From NCBI RefSeq assembly GCF_051414135.1, contig NZ_JBLKOA010000002.1, forward strand, positions 310,001 through 374,000: a stretch of DNA of 64,000 nucleotides, written 5' to 3'. The DNA is from Halovenus halobia. GTDB taxonomy: Archaea > Halobacteriota > Halobacteria > Halobacteriales > Haloarculaceae. Under the pieces are notes generated by a model. It did no database searches and was not told where the DNA came from. It saw nothing but the letters and a program-made list of their open reading frames with translations. The position numbers and the translations under genes were made by a program. Below, piece after piece: positions 42,824-51,311 of this stretch; position 1 is the first letter of the stretch, and every line of letters begins with the position of its first letter.

Positions 42824-43561
42824 ATGGCAGCGACCTTCGTCGGCGTAGACTACAGCAGCGATGGCTGGCTCGCAGTCGCGTTCGACGAGTCGGGGTACGA
42901 CCGCACCGAACTGTTCGGTGAAGTCGGCGAACTCTGGCAGCGCTACGAGGAACAGGACCCGCGGATTCTCATCAACATCCCGATTGGACTGGTCGCAAGC
43001 GGCCGCGAAGAACGACCGTGTGACGACCTCGCCCGGTCAGTGCTCGGGCCGCGCAGCGGTGCTGTGCTCACGCCGCCGGTCAGAGAAGCGACACGCAAGC
43101 GGCGGTATCCGGCCGCCAAGCGTGTCAACGAGCGCAAGAGCGGCACCGAACTCTCGAAGCGAGCGTTTGCAATCAGCGACGAGATTGCCGCCGTCGACGA
43201 CCTCCTGCGGAATGTCCCGGAGGCCCGGACTGCCTTCCGCGAGTCGAATCCAGAGGTCTGTTTTCGTGCACTCGCTGGCGAACCGCTCGCGCACTCGAAA
43301 CGGCGGGCCGGGGGCTACGCCGAACGGATGCGCGTCCTCGCTAGCCACGACCCAGACGCAGCACCGGTCGTACAGGCAGTTGCGGAGTCGACCGACGGCG
43401 CGGATGTTGCCGTCAACGACGTGATCGACGCCGTTGTGCTGGCCTACACCGCCCGGCCGGCGAATGCGCCGCTGCGCACACTTCCGGCGGACCCGCCGAC
43501 CGACGAGCACGGACTGCCGATGGAAATTGTCTACCGCTCGCCCGAACCGCTGCTTGACTGA
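42824..43561 (+). CDS. DUF429 family protein
   Basis: 245 residues. The FVGVDYSSDGWLAVAF start, NIPIGL, ARSVLGPRSGAVLTPPVRE, ESNPEVCFRALAG and VNDVIDAVVLAYTA blocks mark the DUF429 family, predicted RNase H-fold nucleases of unknown substrate. It overlaps crcB1 by one base (TGATG), so it is co-translated with the fluoride channels. A TATA-like TTTTTAT is 23-29 bases before the ATG. Confidence 0.85.
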   Translation: MAATFVGVDYSSDGWLAVAFDESGYDRTELFGEVGELWQRYEEQDPRILINIPIGLVASGREERPCDDLARSVLGPRSGAVLTPPVREATRKRRYPAAKRVNERKSGTELSKRAFAISDEIAAVDDLLRNVPEARTAFRESNPEVCFRALAGEPLAHSKRRAGGYAERMRVLASHDPDAAPVVQAVAESTDGADVAVNDVIDAVVLAYTARPANAPLRTLPADPPTDEHGLPMEIVYRSPEPLLD

Positions 43562-43941
43562 TGGCGGGCACACGGCTTGCCCGACTCGAAGCGGTGTTGG
43601 GTGTCGGCATCGGCGGCTTCGTCGGCGCAAATCTCCGGTATCTGGTCGACGTGCTCGTTCCGACGACGCTCGTGGCGACAGCGATAGTCAACGTCCTCGG
43701 GAGTTTCGCACTTGGCCTCATCGTCTACGAAGCAGAGTTCACAGGTCGGCTCACAGCCACGAGCAGGCGCGTGCTCGCGACAGGGGTGCTCTCGTCGTTC
43801 ACCACCTACTCGACGTTCGTCGTGGACGCGCTCACAGCCACACCCGCACTCGGTGTTGGGTACGTGTTCGGGAGTTACGCGCTCGGCTTTCTCGGCGTGC
43901 TCGGCGGGCGAGCGCTCGTTCGCGCTGGAGGTGAGCAGTGA
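43561..43941 (+). CDS. crcB1: Fluoride channel subunit CrcB/Fluc, first copy
   Basis: 126 residues, four membrane spans. Family motifs: GGFVGANLRYL, NVLGSFALGLI, and GVLSSFTTYSTF (central sodium/fluoride region). CrcB forms dual-topology dimers that expel fluoride. It overlaps the second copy by four bases, suggesting a heterodimeric channel as in other organisms with paired crcB genes. Confidence 0.92.
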   Translation: MAGTRLARLEAVLGVGIGGFVGANLRYLVDVLVPTTLVATAIVNVLGSFALGLIVYEAEFTGRLTATSRRVLATGVLSSFTTYSTFVVDALTATPALGVGYVFGSYALGFLGVLGGRALVRAGGEQ

Positions 43942-44297
43942 TGGAGATACCAGCAGCACAGCTCGTCGGATTCGGCGGTGCAATCGGCGCTATCCTTCGG
44001 TATCTCGTTGGGGAGGCAATAGCCGCGGAGTCGGCCCCGGTCGACACGCTCACTGTCAACGTGCTCGGAAGTTTCGCGCTGGGCCTCGTGACTGCGGTTG
44101 CGGCGTCAACCGAGGTGGCGCTGCTGGTCGGGACCGGTATCTGTGGCTCGTTCACGACCTACTCCTCGTTTTCGGTCGAGACAGTTCGACTCTGGGAGCA
44201 AGGCAAGCAGAAACAGGCGGTTGGGTACGCTGGCGTGACATTTGCGCTGTGTGCACTGGTCGTCGGGCTGGCGTGGGTGCTCGCAGGAGCGTTGTAA
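43938..44297 (+). CDS. crcB2: Fluoride channel subunit CrcB/Fluc, second copy
   Basis: 119 residues, four membrane spans. Motifs GGAIGAILRYLVGE, NVLGSFALGLV and GICGSFTTYSSFS match CrcB. Two Met codons start the frame (43938 or 43941). It is clearly diverged from crcB1 so the two probably pair with opposite topology. No fluoride riboswitch space exists between these coupled genes. Confidence 0.92.
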   Translation: MMEIPAAQLVGFGGAIGAILRYLVGEAIAAESAPVDTLTVNVLGSFALGLVTAVAASTEVALLVGTGICGSFTTYSSFSVETVRLWEQGKQKQAVGYAGVTFALCALVVGLAWVLAGAL

Positions 44298-44348
44298 GTG
44301 TGCAAATCTGCCCCGAGAGTTATACCCGCGGCGCGCCCAGCAAGGGAC

Positions 44349-45044
44349 ATGTCACAGACAGCAGTCATCGCTGGCGTCGGCCCCGGACTGGGGGAGTCAC
44401 TGGCACGGAAGTTCATCGACGAGGGCTGTCAGGTGGGACTGTTCGCCCGTTCGACGGGCTATCTCGACGAACTCTCGGCAGAACTCGGCGAACAGGCAAT
44501 CGGCGTTCCGACAGATATCACCGACAAGGAGCGTGTCGAAGAGGCGTTCGAGACGGTTCGTGAGGCGTTCGGGCCAGTCGATATCCTCGTCAATCACGCC
44601 AGCGGCGCGGCCTGGAAAGGTGTTCGTGATATCTCGCCCGACCAGTTCGAGCAGGCCTGGCGAGTCTCGGCACGGGGAGCGTTGCTCTGCTCACAGCAGG
44701 CCGTCGCCGACATGGACGATGGCGGGACGATTATCTTCACGGGCGCAACCTCTGCGGTGCGTGGTCGTGACGGTGCGCTCGGGTTCAGTGCGGCGAAGTT
44801 CGCGGTCCGCGGGATGGCCGAATCGATGGCCCGCGAACTCGGTCCCGACGGCGTCCACGTCGCACACGTCGTCATCGACGGCCAGATATCGACGCCGACG
44901 CTACGGGGCCAACAGCCCGACAGAGACGAGGATTCGTTGTTGGACCCGGACGAAATCGCCGAGTCGTACTGGCATCTCGTCGAGCAGGACAAAACGTCGT
45001 GGACGCTCGAACTGGACCTCCGGCCGTACGTCGAAGAGTTCTAA
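44349..45044 (+). CDS. Short-chain dehydrogenase-like protein with Phe for the catalytic Tyr
   Basis: 231 residues from the ATG at 44349. Rossmann opening MSQTAVIAGVGPGLGESLAR, then VNHASGAAWKG (an NxxSG variant of NNAG). The YxxxK position reads GFSAAKF (Phe146, Lys150), so the usual catalytic Tyr is absent, as in one known SDR branch with the ending MARELGPDGVHVAHVVIDG. NADP binding is likely; activity uncertain. Its 3' end overlaps the convergent CoA-binding gene by four bases. Confidence 0.8.
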   Translation: MSQTAVIAGVGPGLGESLARKFIDEGCQVGLFARSTGYLDELSAELGEQAIGVPTDITDKERVEEAFETVREAFGPVDILVNHASGAAWKGVRDISPDQFEQAWRVSARGALLCSQQAVADMDDGGTIIFTGATSAVRGRDGALGFSAAKFAVRGMAESMARELGPDGVHVAHVVIDGQISTPTLRGQQPDRDEDSLLDPDEIAESYWHLVEQDKTSWTLELDLRPYVEEF

Positions 45045-45451
45045 GAAACGAGACGCTGGTGTTCGGGTTTCATACAGCGGTCCTGGACAACGCGCTTGCC
45101 GCCCGCCTCGGCGCGCTCGACGGCCTCGTCGTCGTGGATGCCGAGTTGGAGCCAGATAACCTCGACATCCTCGCGAGTGAGTGCACTGTCGACGATACCG
45201 CTGACCTCCTCGCTCGGTCGGAACACCTCGACAATGTCTATCTCCCCCGGAACCGCTTCGAGTGAGTCGTAGGCCTGTTTGCCCAGGACTTCGTCGGCGT
45301 AGGGGTTGACCGGGACGATGTCGTACCCCTGGCTATCCAGATAGCTCGGAATGTCGTGTGCGTCCTTGCCGGGCGTGCTCGAACACCCGACAACGGCTAC
45401 ACGCTTGTAATCGAGGATGGAACGAAGCTCGTCGTCGTCAGTGACTGGCAT
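45041..45451 (-). CDS. CoA-binding domain protein (YccU-like)
   Basis: 136 residues. RVAVVGCSSTPGKDAHDIPSYLDSQGYDIVPVNP and VIWLQLG and DRCMKPEH blocks show the CoA_binding_2 fold (single Rossmann domain, as in YccU). Probably binds CoA or an acyl-CoA; the catalytic ligase half is missing, so a regulatory or carrier role is more likely. Stands alone, followed by a long gap. Confidence 0.85.
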   Translation of the reverse strand: MPVTDDDELRSILDYKRVAVVGCSSTPGKDAHDIPSYLDSQGYDIVPVNPYADEVLGKQAYDSLEAVPGEIDIVEVFRPSEEVSGIVDSALTREDVEVIWLQLGIHDDEAVERAEAGGKRVVQDRCMKPEHQRLVS

Positions 45452-45779
45452 ACATCGCTAATCAACGCCGGAGACTCACATAGAAGTTGTGCCGCGCGGG
45501 GAACAGAAGTGACAGCGCCGGCTCGTATCACGCACGTATCAGATAGCAAGGAGAAACCCACCGTAGCCGAGTACAGGTGACAGAAGTACAGTTCTTTGAA
45601 CAATTTTTGCCCCGACACGAAACAGACGTTTTGAGGATTGTAGAGTGGACTCAGTCGATTTCTGCGTCTGTACAGCTGCGGATTCGTCGTCGTGGGTGAG
45701 TGTATCTCACTTGTTACAGCTTCGCAGGTTGCCAGAATTTCCAATACTTTATAGTCTGGACAGACGACGTATACACCAC
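45452..45779. promoter_or_regulatory. 328-base divergent gap; pckA TATA box inside
   Basis: No protein gene is seen. CTTTATA (45747-45753) is 27-33 bases before the pckA ATG and is the likely TATA box. The rest holds moderately AT-rich sequence upstream of the minus-strand CoA-binding gene, with no obvious dyad. Confidence 0.45.
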
Positions 45780-47300
45780 ATGAGTCAAAGGGTGGAACGA
45801 TCCCGTCTCCAGGAGGAGTTCCCGGATCCCGAGGTCGCCGATAACGTCGTGTACAATCCGACATTCGAGCAGTTGCGGGAGTACGCGAGTCACGACGAGC
45901 GGACCACCGAGTACGGAAGTCCTCGGTACGTGAGTGAGCAAAAATCCCGGAGCGCGGACCAGACGAAAAACCTCATCGACGACGAGTTCGATGACGCCGA
46001 CTGGGAAGCGATTTCCGACGGACTTGCTGGCGCCGCCGAGCGCGAACTGGTCTGTCTCGACCGGCAGGTCGGCCGCCACGAGGAGACATCGTACACCTGC
46101 CGGCTGTTCGTGCCCAAAGAGTACAGCCGCATTGCGCTGGCATGGGCGAAACTCCTCGAACCAGCGTCGGGCGAGCCTGATTTCCAGACCTTGCAGCTTC
46201 CCGAATGGGACGAACAGGTGGACAACGAACGCCGAATCTGCGTCCTGCCGGACGAAGGGTTGACCTTCGTGCTGGGTAGCGACTACACCGGTGAGGCCAA
46301 GAAATCGTTCCTGCGACTGTTCATGCGCCGAGTCAAAGAGCAGGGGGGACTCGGTATCCACGCAGGGAGCAAACGCGTCACCATCGAATCGGACGGCGAG
46401 CTGAAGACGGTCGGGCAGGCATTTCTCGGACTCAGCGCCACAGGAAAGTCGACGCTGACCGGCCACGGCTGTTGGCTGGACGAACCCGAGGGGACGGAGA
46501 TGCTACAGGACGATGTCTGTGCGCTGCTGCCGGACGGACAGGTGACCGGCAGTGAGGGCAACGGCCTGTACATCAAGACAGACGGACTCGACGAAGACGA
46601 ACAGCCCGCACTCTACGAGGCGGCAACTGACGAAGAAGCCGTCTTCGAGAACGTCTGGGTCGACGAAGACGGCACTGTCAACTTCGATAACACAGAATTG
46701 ACCGCGAACGGACGGGCTGTCATCCGCCGTGAGGACCTCTCTTCGGCCTCGGAAGATATCGACATGGCCGAGGGCGTCGACCAGATTTTCTTCATCACGC
46801 GGAATCCGGCCATGCCGCCGGTGGCACGCCTCGACGACCGACAGGCTGCCGTGGCGTTCATGCTCGGCGAGTCTATCCAGACCAGCGCCGGCGACCCAGA
46901 CGCGGCGGGTGAATCCATCCGCGTTGTCGGGACGAACCCCTTCATCGTCGGCCCACCCGGCGAAGAGGGTGACCGGTTCCGTGAACTCATCGCCGACAAC
47001 AACGTCGAGTGTTTCATCATCAACACCGGCCACGTCGGCCCGGGCAAGGCCGATATCGGTGTTCGGGAGTCGGTGAAGATTCTCGTCGGTGCTGCCCGCG
47101 GCGACATCACCTGGCGAACCGACGATACCTTCGGCTTCGAGGTGCCCGACTCAGTGCCTGGAATCGATGTCGAGCCGTTCTATCCGCCGACGCACTACGA
47201 CGACTTCGAGGCCGAACTCGAACGCCTCCGGACCGAACGCCGGGAGTACCTCGAACAGTTCGAGAATCTCCCGCAAGAAATCGTCGACGCAGTCTACTAG
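45780..47300 (+). CDS. pckA: Phosphoenolpyruvate carboxykinase (ATP)
   Basis: 506 residues. The P-loop LGLSATGKSTLTGHG and metal site MLQDDVCAL are characteristic of ATP-dependent PEP carboxykinase; RRVKEQGGLGIHAGSKRVTI precedes them. Makes PEP from oxaloacetate for gluconeogenesis. The ATG at 45780 fits a leaderless start; the longer frame to 45645 crosses the promoter. Somewhat shorter than bacterial PckA (~540). Confidence 0.93.
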   Translation: MSQRVERSRLQEEFPDPEVADNVVYNPTFEQLREYASHDERTTEYGSPRYVSEQKSRSADQTKNLIDDEFDDADWEAISDGLAGAAERELVCLDRQVGRHEETSYTCRLFVPKEYSRIALAWAKLLEPASGEPDFQTLQLPEWDEQVDNERRICVLPDEGLTFVLGSDYTGEAKKSFLRLFMRRVKEQGGLGIHAGSKRVTIESDGELKTVGQAFLGLSATGKSTLTGHGCWLDEPEGTEMLQDDVCALLPDGQVTGSEGNGLYIKTDGLDEDEQPALYEAATDEEAVFENVWVDEDGTVNFDNTELTANGRAVIRREDLSSASEDIDMAEGVDQIFFITRNPAMPPVARLDDRQAAVAFMLGESIQTSAGDPDAAGESIRVVGTNPFIVGPPGEEGDRFRELIADNNVECFIINTGHVGPGKADIGVRESVKILVGAARGDITWRTDDTFGFEVPDSVPGIDVEPFYPPTHYDDFEAELERLRTERREYLEQFENLPQEIVDAVY

Positions 47301-47302
47301 TT

Positions 47303-47584
47303 CTATCCGCCGGTCACCGGCGGAAACATCGCGAGTTCGCCTACGTCCGAGACGTCAGTGTCCCAGCCTGTCGCCGAGTGAAACGGGTCTTCGCCGTCAG
47401 AGAGAATTCTGAGATGGTCCTGTAACGTGTCGTCGTCGTCGAGCACCTGGGATTCCAGGCCGGGATACGCGGCGAGCAGCGCGTCGAAAGCGTCACGCAG
47501 CGTTGGCTCCTCGGCGTCTACCGGCACCTCGACGACGTTGTCACCGACCGTCTCGGAGAGTGTCGCGAATAGTTTCCAGCGCAT
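47303..47584 (-). CDS. samp1: Ubiquitin-like small archaeal modifier protein (SAMP1-type)
   Basis: 93 residues with a beta-grasp pattern and the terminal Gly-Gly (LAMFPPVTGG). Strongly resembles SAMP1/MoaD-like proteins of haloarchaea: MRWKLFATLSETVGDNVV, DAFDALLAAYPGLESQVL. The C-terminal GG is adenylated by an E1-like enzyme (UbaA, not in this window) for protein conjugation or for molybdopterin sulfur transfer. Only two bases separate its stop from that of convergent pckA. Confidence 0.85.
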   Translation of the reverse strand: MRWKLFATLSETVGDNVVEVPVDAEEPTLRDAFDALLAAYPGLESQVLDDDDTLQDHLRILSDGEDPFHSATGWDTDVSDVGELAMFPPVTGG

Positions 47585-47616
47585 ACCACCTATACGTCCG
47601 TCGAGAGCAAAGAGGA

Positions 47617-49758
47617 TTACTCGTCGAGTCGCATGTCTCCGCCCGGACTGTCCGACACGTCGTCCTCCCAGTCGGCGTCGCCGGACTCGAACTCTTCTTT
47701 CAACTGCGCGAACGAACTGCCGCCGCCACTGCTTGAATCGTCGTCTGCCTCGTCGTCCTCCTCTTCGTCCGCTTCGTCGTCATCGTCTGCGTCCACCTGG
47801 TCGTCGTCGCCCTCATCGACAGCGAATGGCCCCTCGTCGTCGGAGAGGTCCAGGTCGGAGACATCCTCTGTGTTGTCCTCGAATTCCAGATCACCGATAT
47901 CGTCTGAAACAGCGTCCTCAGCGTCGCCTTGCAGGTCGTCATCGATATCGATTCCGTCGAGTTCGTCCTCAGCGTCGTCTCTCTCCTCGTTAGCGTCGTC
48001 GTCAGCGTCGTCGTCGAAACTGATCTCCGCCTCGTCGAGGCTGACGAGGTCGTCGCCCGTGTCGTCTGAGTCACCGTCTGGCGCTTCAGACTCGGTGTCT
48101 TCCTCGTCAGCGAACGCAATTTCGATTTCGTCAGACTCCGGAAAATCCGCGTCTGCTGAGTCGTCTGTCTCAGACGAAGTTGGTTCAGCTGCTGACTCAC
48201 CAGCGTCGTCCTCCCAGCCGGTGTCGCCGGACTCGAACTCGGATTTGAGTTCGTCGAACGACGCGCTGTCTCCGTCCGTGGCTGCCTCCGCCGTGTCTGC
48301 TTGCTCGGCTGGGTCGCTCTCCTCCACGTTCGTCTTGATTTCCTGGAATGACTCCGAGCCCGCGTTCGTGGCGGAGTCCTCAGCGGTCGTCGGCTCAGCG
48401 GCAGGTTCGTCGTCAGCCGTCGGCTCAGCGGCGGGTTCGTCGTCACTCTCGCCGGCCGGAAGGCCATCCGCGCCAGTTGGTTCCTCGCGAGCAGTCGCCG
48501 TCGGGTCGGCAGTTTGGATCCCTTCGGCCGGGTCGGACTCGTCGGCCGACAACGCCGGCGCACTCGCAATTGCCGGGTCGAGCGCAGTCGCCCCAGATTC
48601 GAGACGGCGCAGGTTGCCCGGCGTGGCGATGACGAAGAGCAGGTCACCCGGCGCGAGGCGGTACTCGCTATCCGGGAACGGAACCGGGTCGCCAGGCTCG
48701 GGCCGGATGGCGATGAGCGTCAGATCGAGGGCCCCGACAGGCTGGCCGTGGAGCGGACTGCCAGCCTCGATTGTCGCGGTAGAGAACGTCTCCTCGGCAG
48801 CGCGCAACAGCGAAGCGAACTCCCGGTCTGGGCGGTCATCGACCGGCAGGGTGACAAGTCGGTACCGCCGCGTCGGGTCGACTTTCGGCGTATCTGCTGC
48901 GTCGATGGCAATCGTCACGACATCGTCGGCGACGCCGCGCAGTTCGCCGGTACAGACCCGCTGCATCGAGTCAGGCTCCCAGACCTGCACAACATCGCCA
49001 GTGCTGGCCGAGAAGCCGGGGTCGGCTCGGACTGCCACAGCGTTGGTCGCCGGCGGCAGCGTTGCCCCAATACCAGCCGCTCGTGTGCCAACTGCCAGCG
49101 ATTCGAGGTCGCCGTACTCGTCGAATCGAATGTCGGCAACGCCAATTCCGTAATCCGAGCGTAACTGCTCTGTGAGGCGGTCTTCGAGTTCCTCGACGGT
49201 CAGTCCACGAGGGAAGACAAACTCCGAGCCAGCCAACTCCGTCTTTGTGCGCCGGGGAACAGGGTCGTATCCTGGCGCGTCCTCGATGGTCGCCGGCAGC
49301 GACACGGTCGTGACCTGGCCGACAGCCTGTGCGAGTTGGCTGACTCCCTGGCCGGGGTTCTGCGTGGGGTGCCAGACGAGTACCTCGGCACCGAACCGGT
49401 CGCCAACCTCGCGGCCGACCGCCGCGCCGCCGACTGCGAGCACCAGCGCACCGACATTGAACAGTGTCGTCGATAGTTTCGACGGGACAGTCTCGTCGAA
49501 CAACACCGCCAGAGCCGGCGTCATCCCGAGATAGAGCGCAACGACCGCGACGCCGGCAGCGATAGCGAGCCACGGTGGAATCCGGTCCTCGGCAGCGGCC
49601 CGGTACGCCAGCGAAGCAAGCGCTGCTGGAACCACCGCCATCGCCGCGATACCGAGCAGTTGGGTGATAATCGACGCCCCACTCTCGACGGTCGCAACTG
49701 TCGACAACACGACCGTCACAGCGGACCACCCCTGTGGAGACGACTCACGAGACACCAC
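47617..49758 (-). CDS. Membrane TrkA-C protein with long acidic tail
   Basis: 713 residues (GTG start at 49758). Three N-terminal membrane spans, a soluble region with a GFSASTGDVVQVWEPDSM block, and a TrkA-C domain near residues 320-388 (AIRPEPGDPVPF...LAPGDLLFVIATP). Residues ~389-713 are a very acidic low-complexity tail containing two near-identical motifs (SFDELKSEFESGDTGWEDD, SFAQLKEEFESGDADWEDD) and a weaker third (SFQEIKTNVEES). It may sense ions or a nucleotide at the membrane. Overlaps the upstream TrkA-C gene by 14 bases. No ion pore is visible. Confidence 0.75.
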   Translation of the reverse strand: MVSRESSPQGWSAVTVVLSTVATVESGASIITQLLGIAAMAVVPAALASLAYRAAAEDRIPPWLAIAAGVAVVALYLGMTPALAVLFDETVPSKLSTTLFNVGALVLAVGGAAVGREVGDRFGAEVLVWHPTQNPGQGVSQLAQAVGQVTTVSLPATIEDAPGYDPVPRRTKTELAGSEFVFPRGLTVEELEDRLTEQLRSDYGIGVADIRFDEYGDLESLAVGTRAAGIGATLPPATNAVAVRADPGFSASTGDVVQVWEPDSMQRVCTGELRGVADDVVTIAIDAADTPKVDPTRRYRLVTLPVDDRPDREFASLLRAAEETFSTATIEAGSPLHGQPVGALDLTLIAIRPEPGDPVPFPDSEYRLAPGDLLFVIATPGNLRRLESGATALDPAIASAPALSADESDPAEGIQTADPTATAREEPTGADGLPAGESDDEPAAEPTADDEPAAEPTTAEDSATNAGSESFQEIKTNVEESDPAEQADTAEAATDGDSASFDELKSEFESGDTGWEDDAGESAAEPTSSETDDSADADFPESDEIEIAFADEEDTESEAPDGDSDDTGDDLVSLDEAEISFDDDADDDANEERDDAEDELDGIDIDDDLQGDAEDAVSDDIGDLEFEDNTEDVSDLDLSDDEGPFAVDEGDDDQVDADDDDEADEEEDDEADDDSSSGGGSSFAQLKEEFESGDADWEDDVSDSPGGDMRLDE
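47658..48240. repeat. Dispersed 37-bp repeat in the acidic tail coding region
   Basis: Bases 47658-47694 and 48204-48240 agree in 35 of 37 positions. They encode the repeated GDxxWEDD-containing motif of the acidic TrkA-C protein. The DNA-level identity suggests recent duplication or gene conversion. Confidence 0.75.
48388..48447. repeat. Tandem 30-bp repeat (DDEPAAEPTA units)
   Basis: Two consecutive 30-base units (48388-48417 and 48418-48447) differ at three positions. They encode the repeated DDEPAAEPT-type stretch in the acidic tail of the TrkA-C protein. Possible slippage site. Confidence 0.7.
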
Positions 49759-50980
49759 CGGACTCGAAGGCCGTCAGGTTCTCTCGGGTTCCCGCCGCAA
49801 ACAGTTCGTCTCCAGAATCCAGCAGGATGTCGCCGTCGGGTGCAATCAGCCAGCCCTCGTCTTTCCGGACCGCCAGCACCGCAACATCGTGTTCGTCACG
49901 GAGGACGCTCCGCCCCAGCGGGCGGCCATCGAGGTAATCACCCGACCGAACGGCAATCCGCTGGATCTGGTGGCCGGCACGCCGGAGCATCGAGACCACC
50001 TCGTACTCGCGGTCGAGTTCACGTGACTCGACGACAATTTTCGTCTCCCCGGCCCGCAAAAGCGGCTGAACGTCGGTTCGCGTGACGGCAACGGTCACCT
50101 GTCCCTCGCCGCCGTTGGTGGTCGGTGTTCGGACCCGCCGGGGTGGACGGTCCTCATCAGCAGGGTCGTCGTCCGACCGCGGTTCGATATCGGGGGCCTC
50201 GGTCGGTGTTGGACCCTCCGAGCGAGCGCTGATAACCCTCCCGCGAACCTGTGCGCCGGGCGTGATAACGGTCACCTCGTCGCCGCGTGCGATTCCCGTC
50301 GGGACGAGGCCAGAGACGGAGACTGCGTGGCGGCCGCCGCCGACACGTTTCGACAGCCCCGAGAAGGGTGGAGCGGCAGCGACCTGCGCCCGGCCGCGGT
50401 CGTCGAGTTCCACTTCAGCCGTCGCGAGGTCGTAGGTCGTCTCCAGTCGGTCGGCAACACGTCGTTCGAGTTCGGACAGCCGCAGGTCCGCCGGAAGCTC
50501 GAACTCTGCGTTGGCAATCTGTGCACGCAGTTCCTCCGGCAGTTCGGGGTAGCCCTCGACGTCAGTGACGGCACCGACCACCCGGACGCGGACTTCTGCG
50601 CCGTCATCGATAAGTTCCGCCCGGTCAGTCGAGACGCCCTGCCCACCAAAGTCCGTCAGCGACAGTCGCTGCGGGAACTCTCCGGCGGCGATGTCGCCTT
50701 TACTGTGGGCGTACAACGAGCCAGCGACGACGAACACGATGGCCAGCCCGAAGCGCAGCGGGCCGGCAGACGCAAAGACAGGTTCGCCAACGAAAGCAAG
50801 CACGAATCCGTTCGCGGCCGCAACTGCGAGGCCAAGACCGACAGCGCCGACCCGCGGCAGCGACAGTCCCTCGCGGTAGCGAAAGGCAAAGCTGACTGCC
50901 CAGACCGACAGCACCGGCACGACGCCAACGAGCGCCCCGAGATAAAATCCGAGTAAGACGTCGACGGGCAGCGATACCAT
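49745..50980 (-). CDS. Membrane protein with C-terminal TrkA-C domain
   Basis: 411 residues from the ATG at 50980 (MVSLPVDVLLGFYLGALVGV). About three membrane spans in the first 95 residues, a soluble middle with a possible OB-like region (RGDEVTVITPGAQVRGRVIS), and a TrkA-C domain near residues 340-408 (RIAVRSGDYLDGRPLGRSVL..DSGDELFAAGT). No channel or transporter signature. Haloarchaeal proteins of this form are annotated as potassium-channel regulators on weak evidence. First gene of a two-gene operon. Confidence 0.75.
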   Translation of the reverse strand: MVSLPVDVLLGFYLGALVGVVPVLSVWAVSFAFRYREGLSLPRVGAVGLGLAVAAANGFVLAFVGEPVFASAGPLRFGLAIVFVVAGSLYAHSKGDIAAGEFPQRLSLTDFGGQGVSTDRAELIDDGAEVRVRVVGAVTDVEGYPELPEELRAQIANAEFELPADLRLSELERRVADRLETTYDLATAEVELDDRGRAQVAAAPPFSGLSKRVGGGRHAVSVSGLVPTGIARGDEVTVITPGAQVRGRVISARSEGPTPTEAPDIEPRSDDDPADEDRPPRRVRTPTTNGGEGQVTVAVTRTDVQPLLRAGETKIVVESRELDREYEVVSMLRRAGHQIQRIAVRSGDYLDGRPLGRSVLRDEHDVAVLAVRKDEGWLIAPDGDILLDSGDELFAAGTRENLTAFESGGVS

Positions 50981-51031
50981 ACATAAACTGCACGCAGGGA
51001 CCTTCAAATAACTTTCTGCGCGCATATCAGA

Positions 51032-51047
51032 CGCTGAAAACAGCGTG
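51032..51047. repeat. Small perfect dyad in the 50981-51121 gap
   Basis: Bases 51031-51036 (ACGCTG) pair exactly with 51041-51046 (CAGCGT) around AAAA. It lies upstream of the TrkA-C operon and of the small membrane gene at 51122. A possible operator; the minus-strand TATA-like element (TTATTTGAA, about 51002-51010) is nearby. Confidence 0.3.
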
Positions 51048-51121
51048 TGCGTGGACTCGGTCGTTCAGCGGGCACCCACAGCCACAGTAGCTATTTGCAC
51101 CACGATGCCGTACTGTGAACT

Positions 51122-51298
51122 ATGAGTCTGAAACACGACCTCTCGAACGGCATCATCTCACTGGTTATCGGCGTTGCAATCACCAAATACACTGCCGGAG
51201 ACGAGGATAGCTACGACCTGTCAGACGTATTGCTGTCGGTTGCAGTCGCGTCGTTTTTCTCCGGGTTCTTTACGAGTTACTTTGCCGGTGATAAGTGA
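51122..51298 (+). CDS. 58-residue two-span membrane protein
   Basis: A short ORF (58 residues, MSLKHDLSNGIISLVIGVAI ... FFTSYFAGDK) with two hydrophobic segments (about 10-20 and 37-53) separated by an acidic loop DEDSYDLSD. Its codon use fits the neighbours. No family recognised. It stands alone between two minus-strand genes. Real coding status is likely because of the clean start, acidic composition and lack of alternatives. Confidence 0.5.
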   Translation: MSLKHDLSNGIISLVIGVAITKYTAGDEDSYDLSDVLLSVAVASFFSGFFTSYFAGDK

Positions 51299-51311
51299 GC
51301 GTTGTCGGGTC

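Noticed and set aside
43500..43561. Fluoride riboswitch before crcB
   Set aside because: The crcB genes are translationally coupled to DUF429 with no untranslated space for a riboswitch.
48388..48447. CRISPR-like repeats
   Set aside because: The two 30-base units are contiguous, in frame and have no spacers; they encode a protein repeat.
47633..49153. Plus-strand Ser-rich frame opposite the acidic TrkA-C protein
   Set aside because: Ser codons are the antisense image of acidic Asp/Glu codons (TCG/GAC); it has no start or domain.
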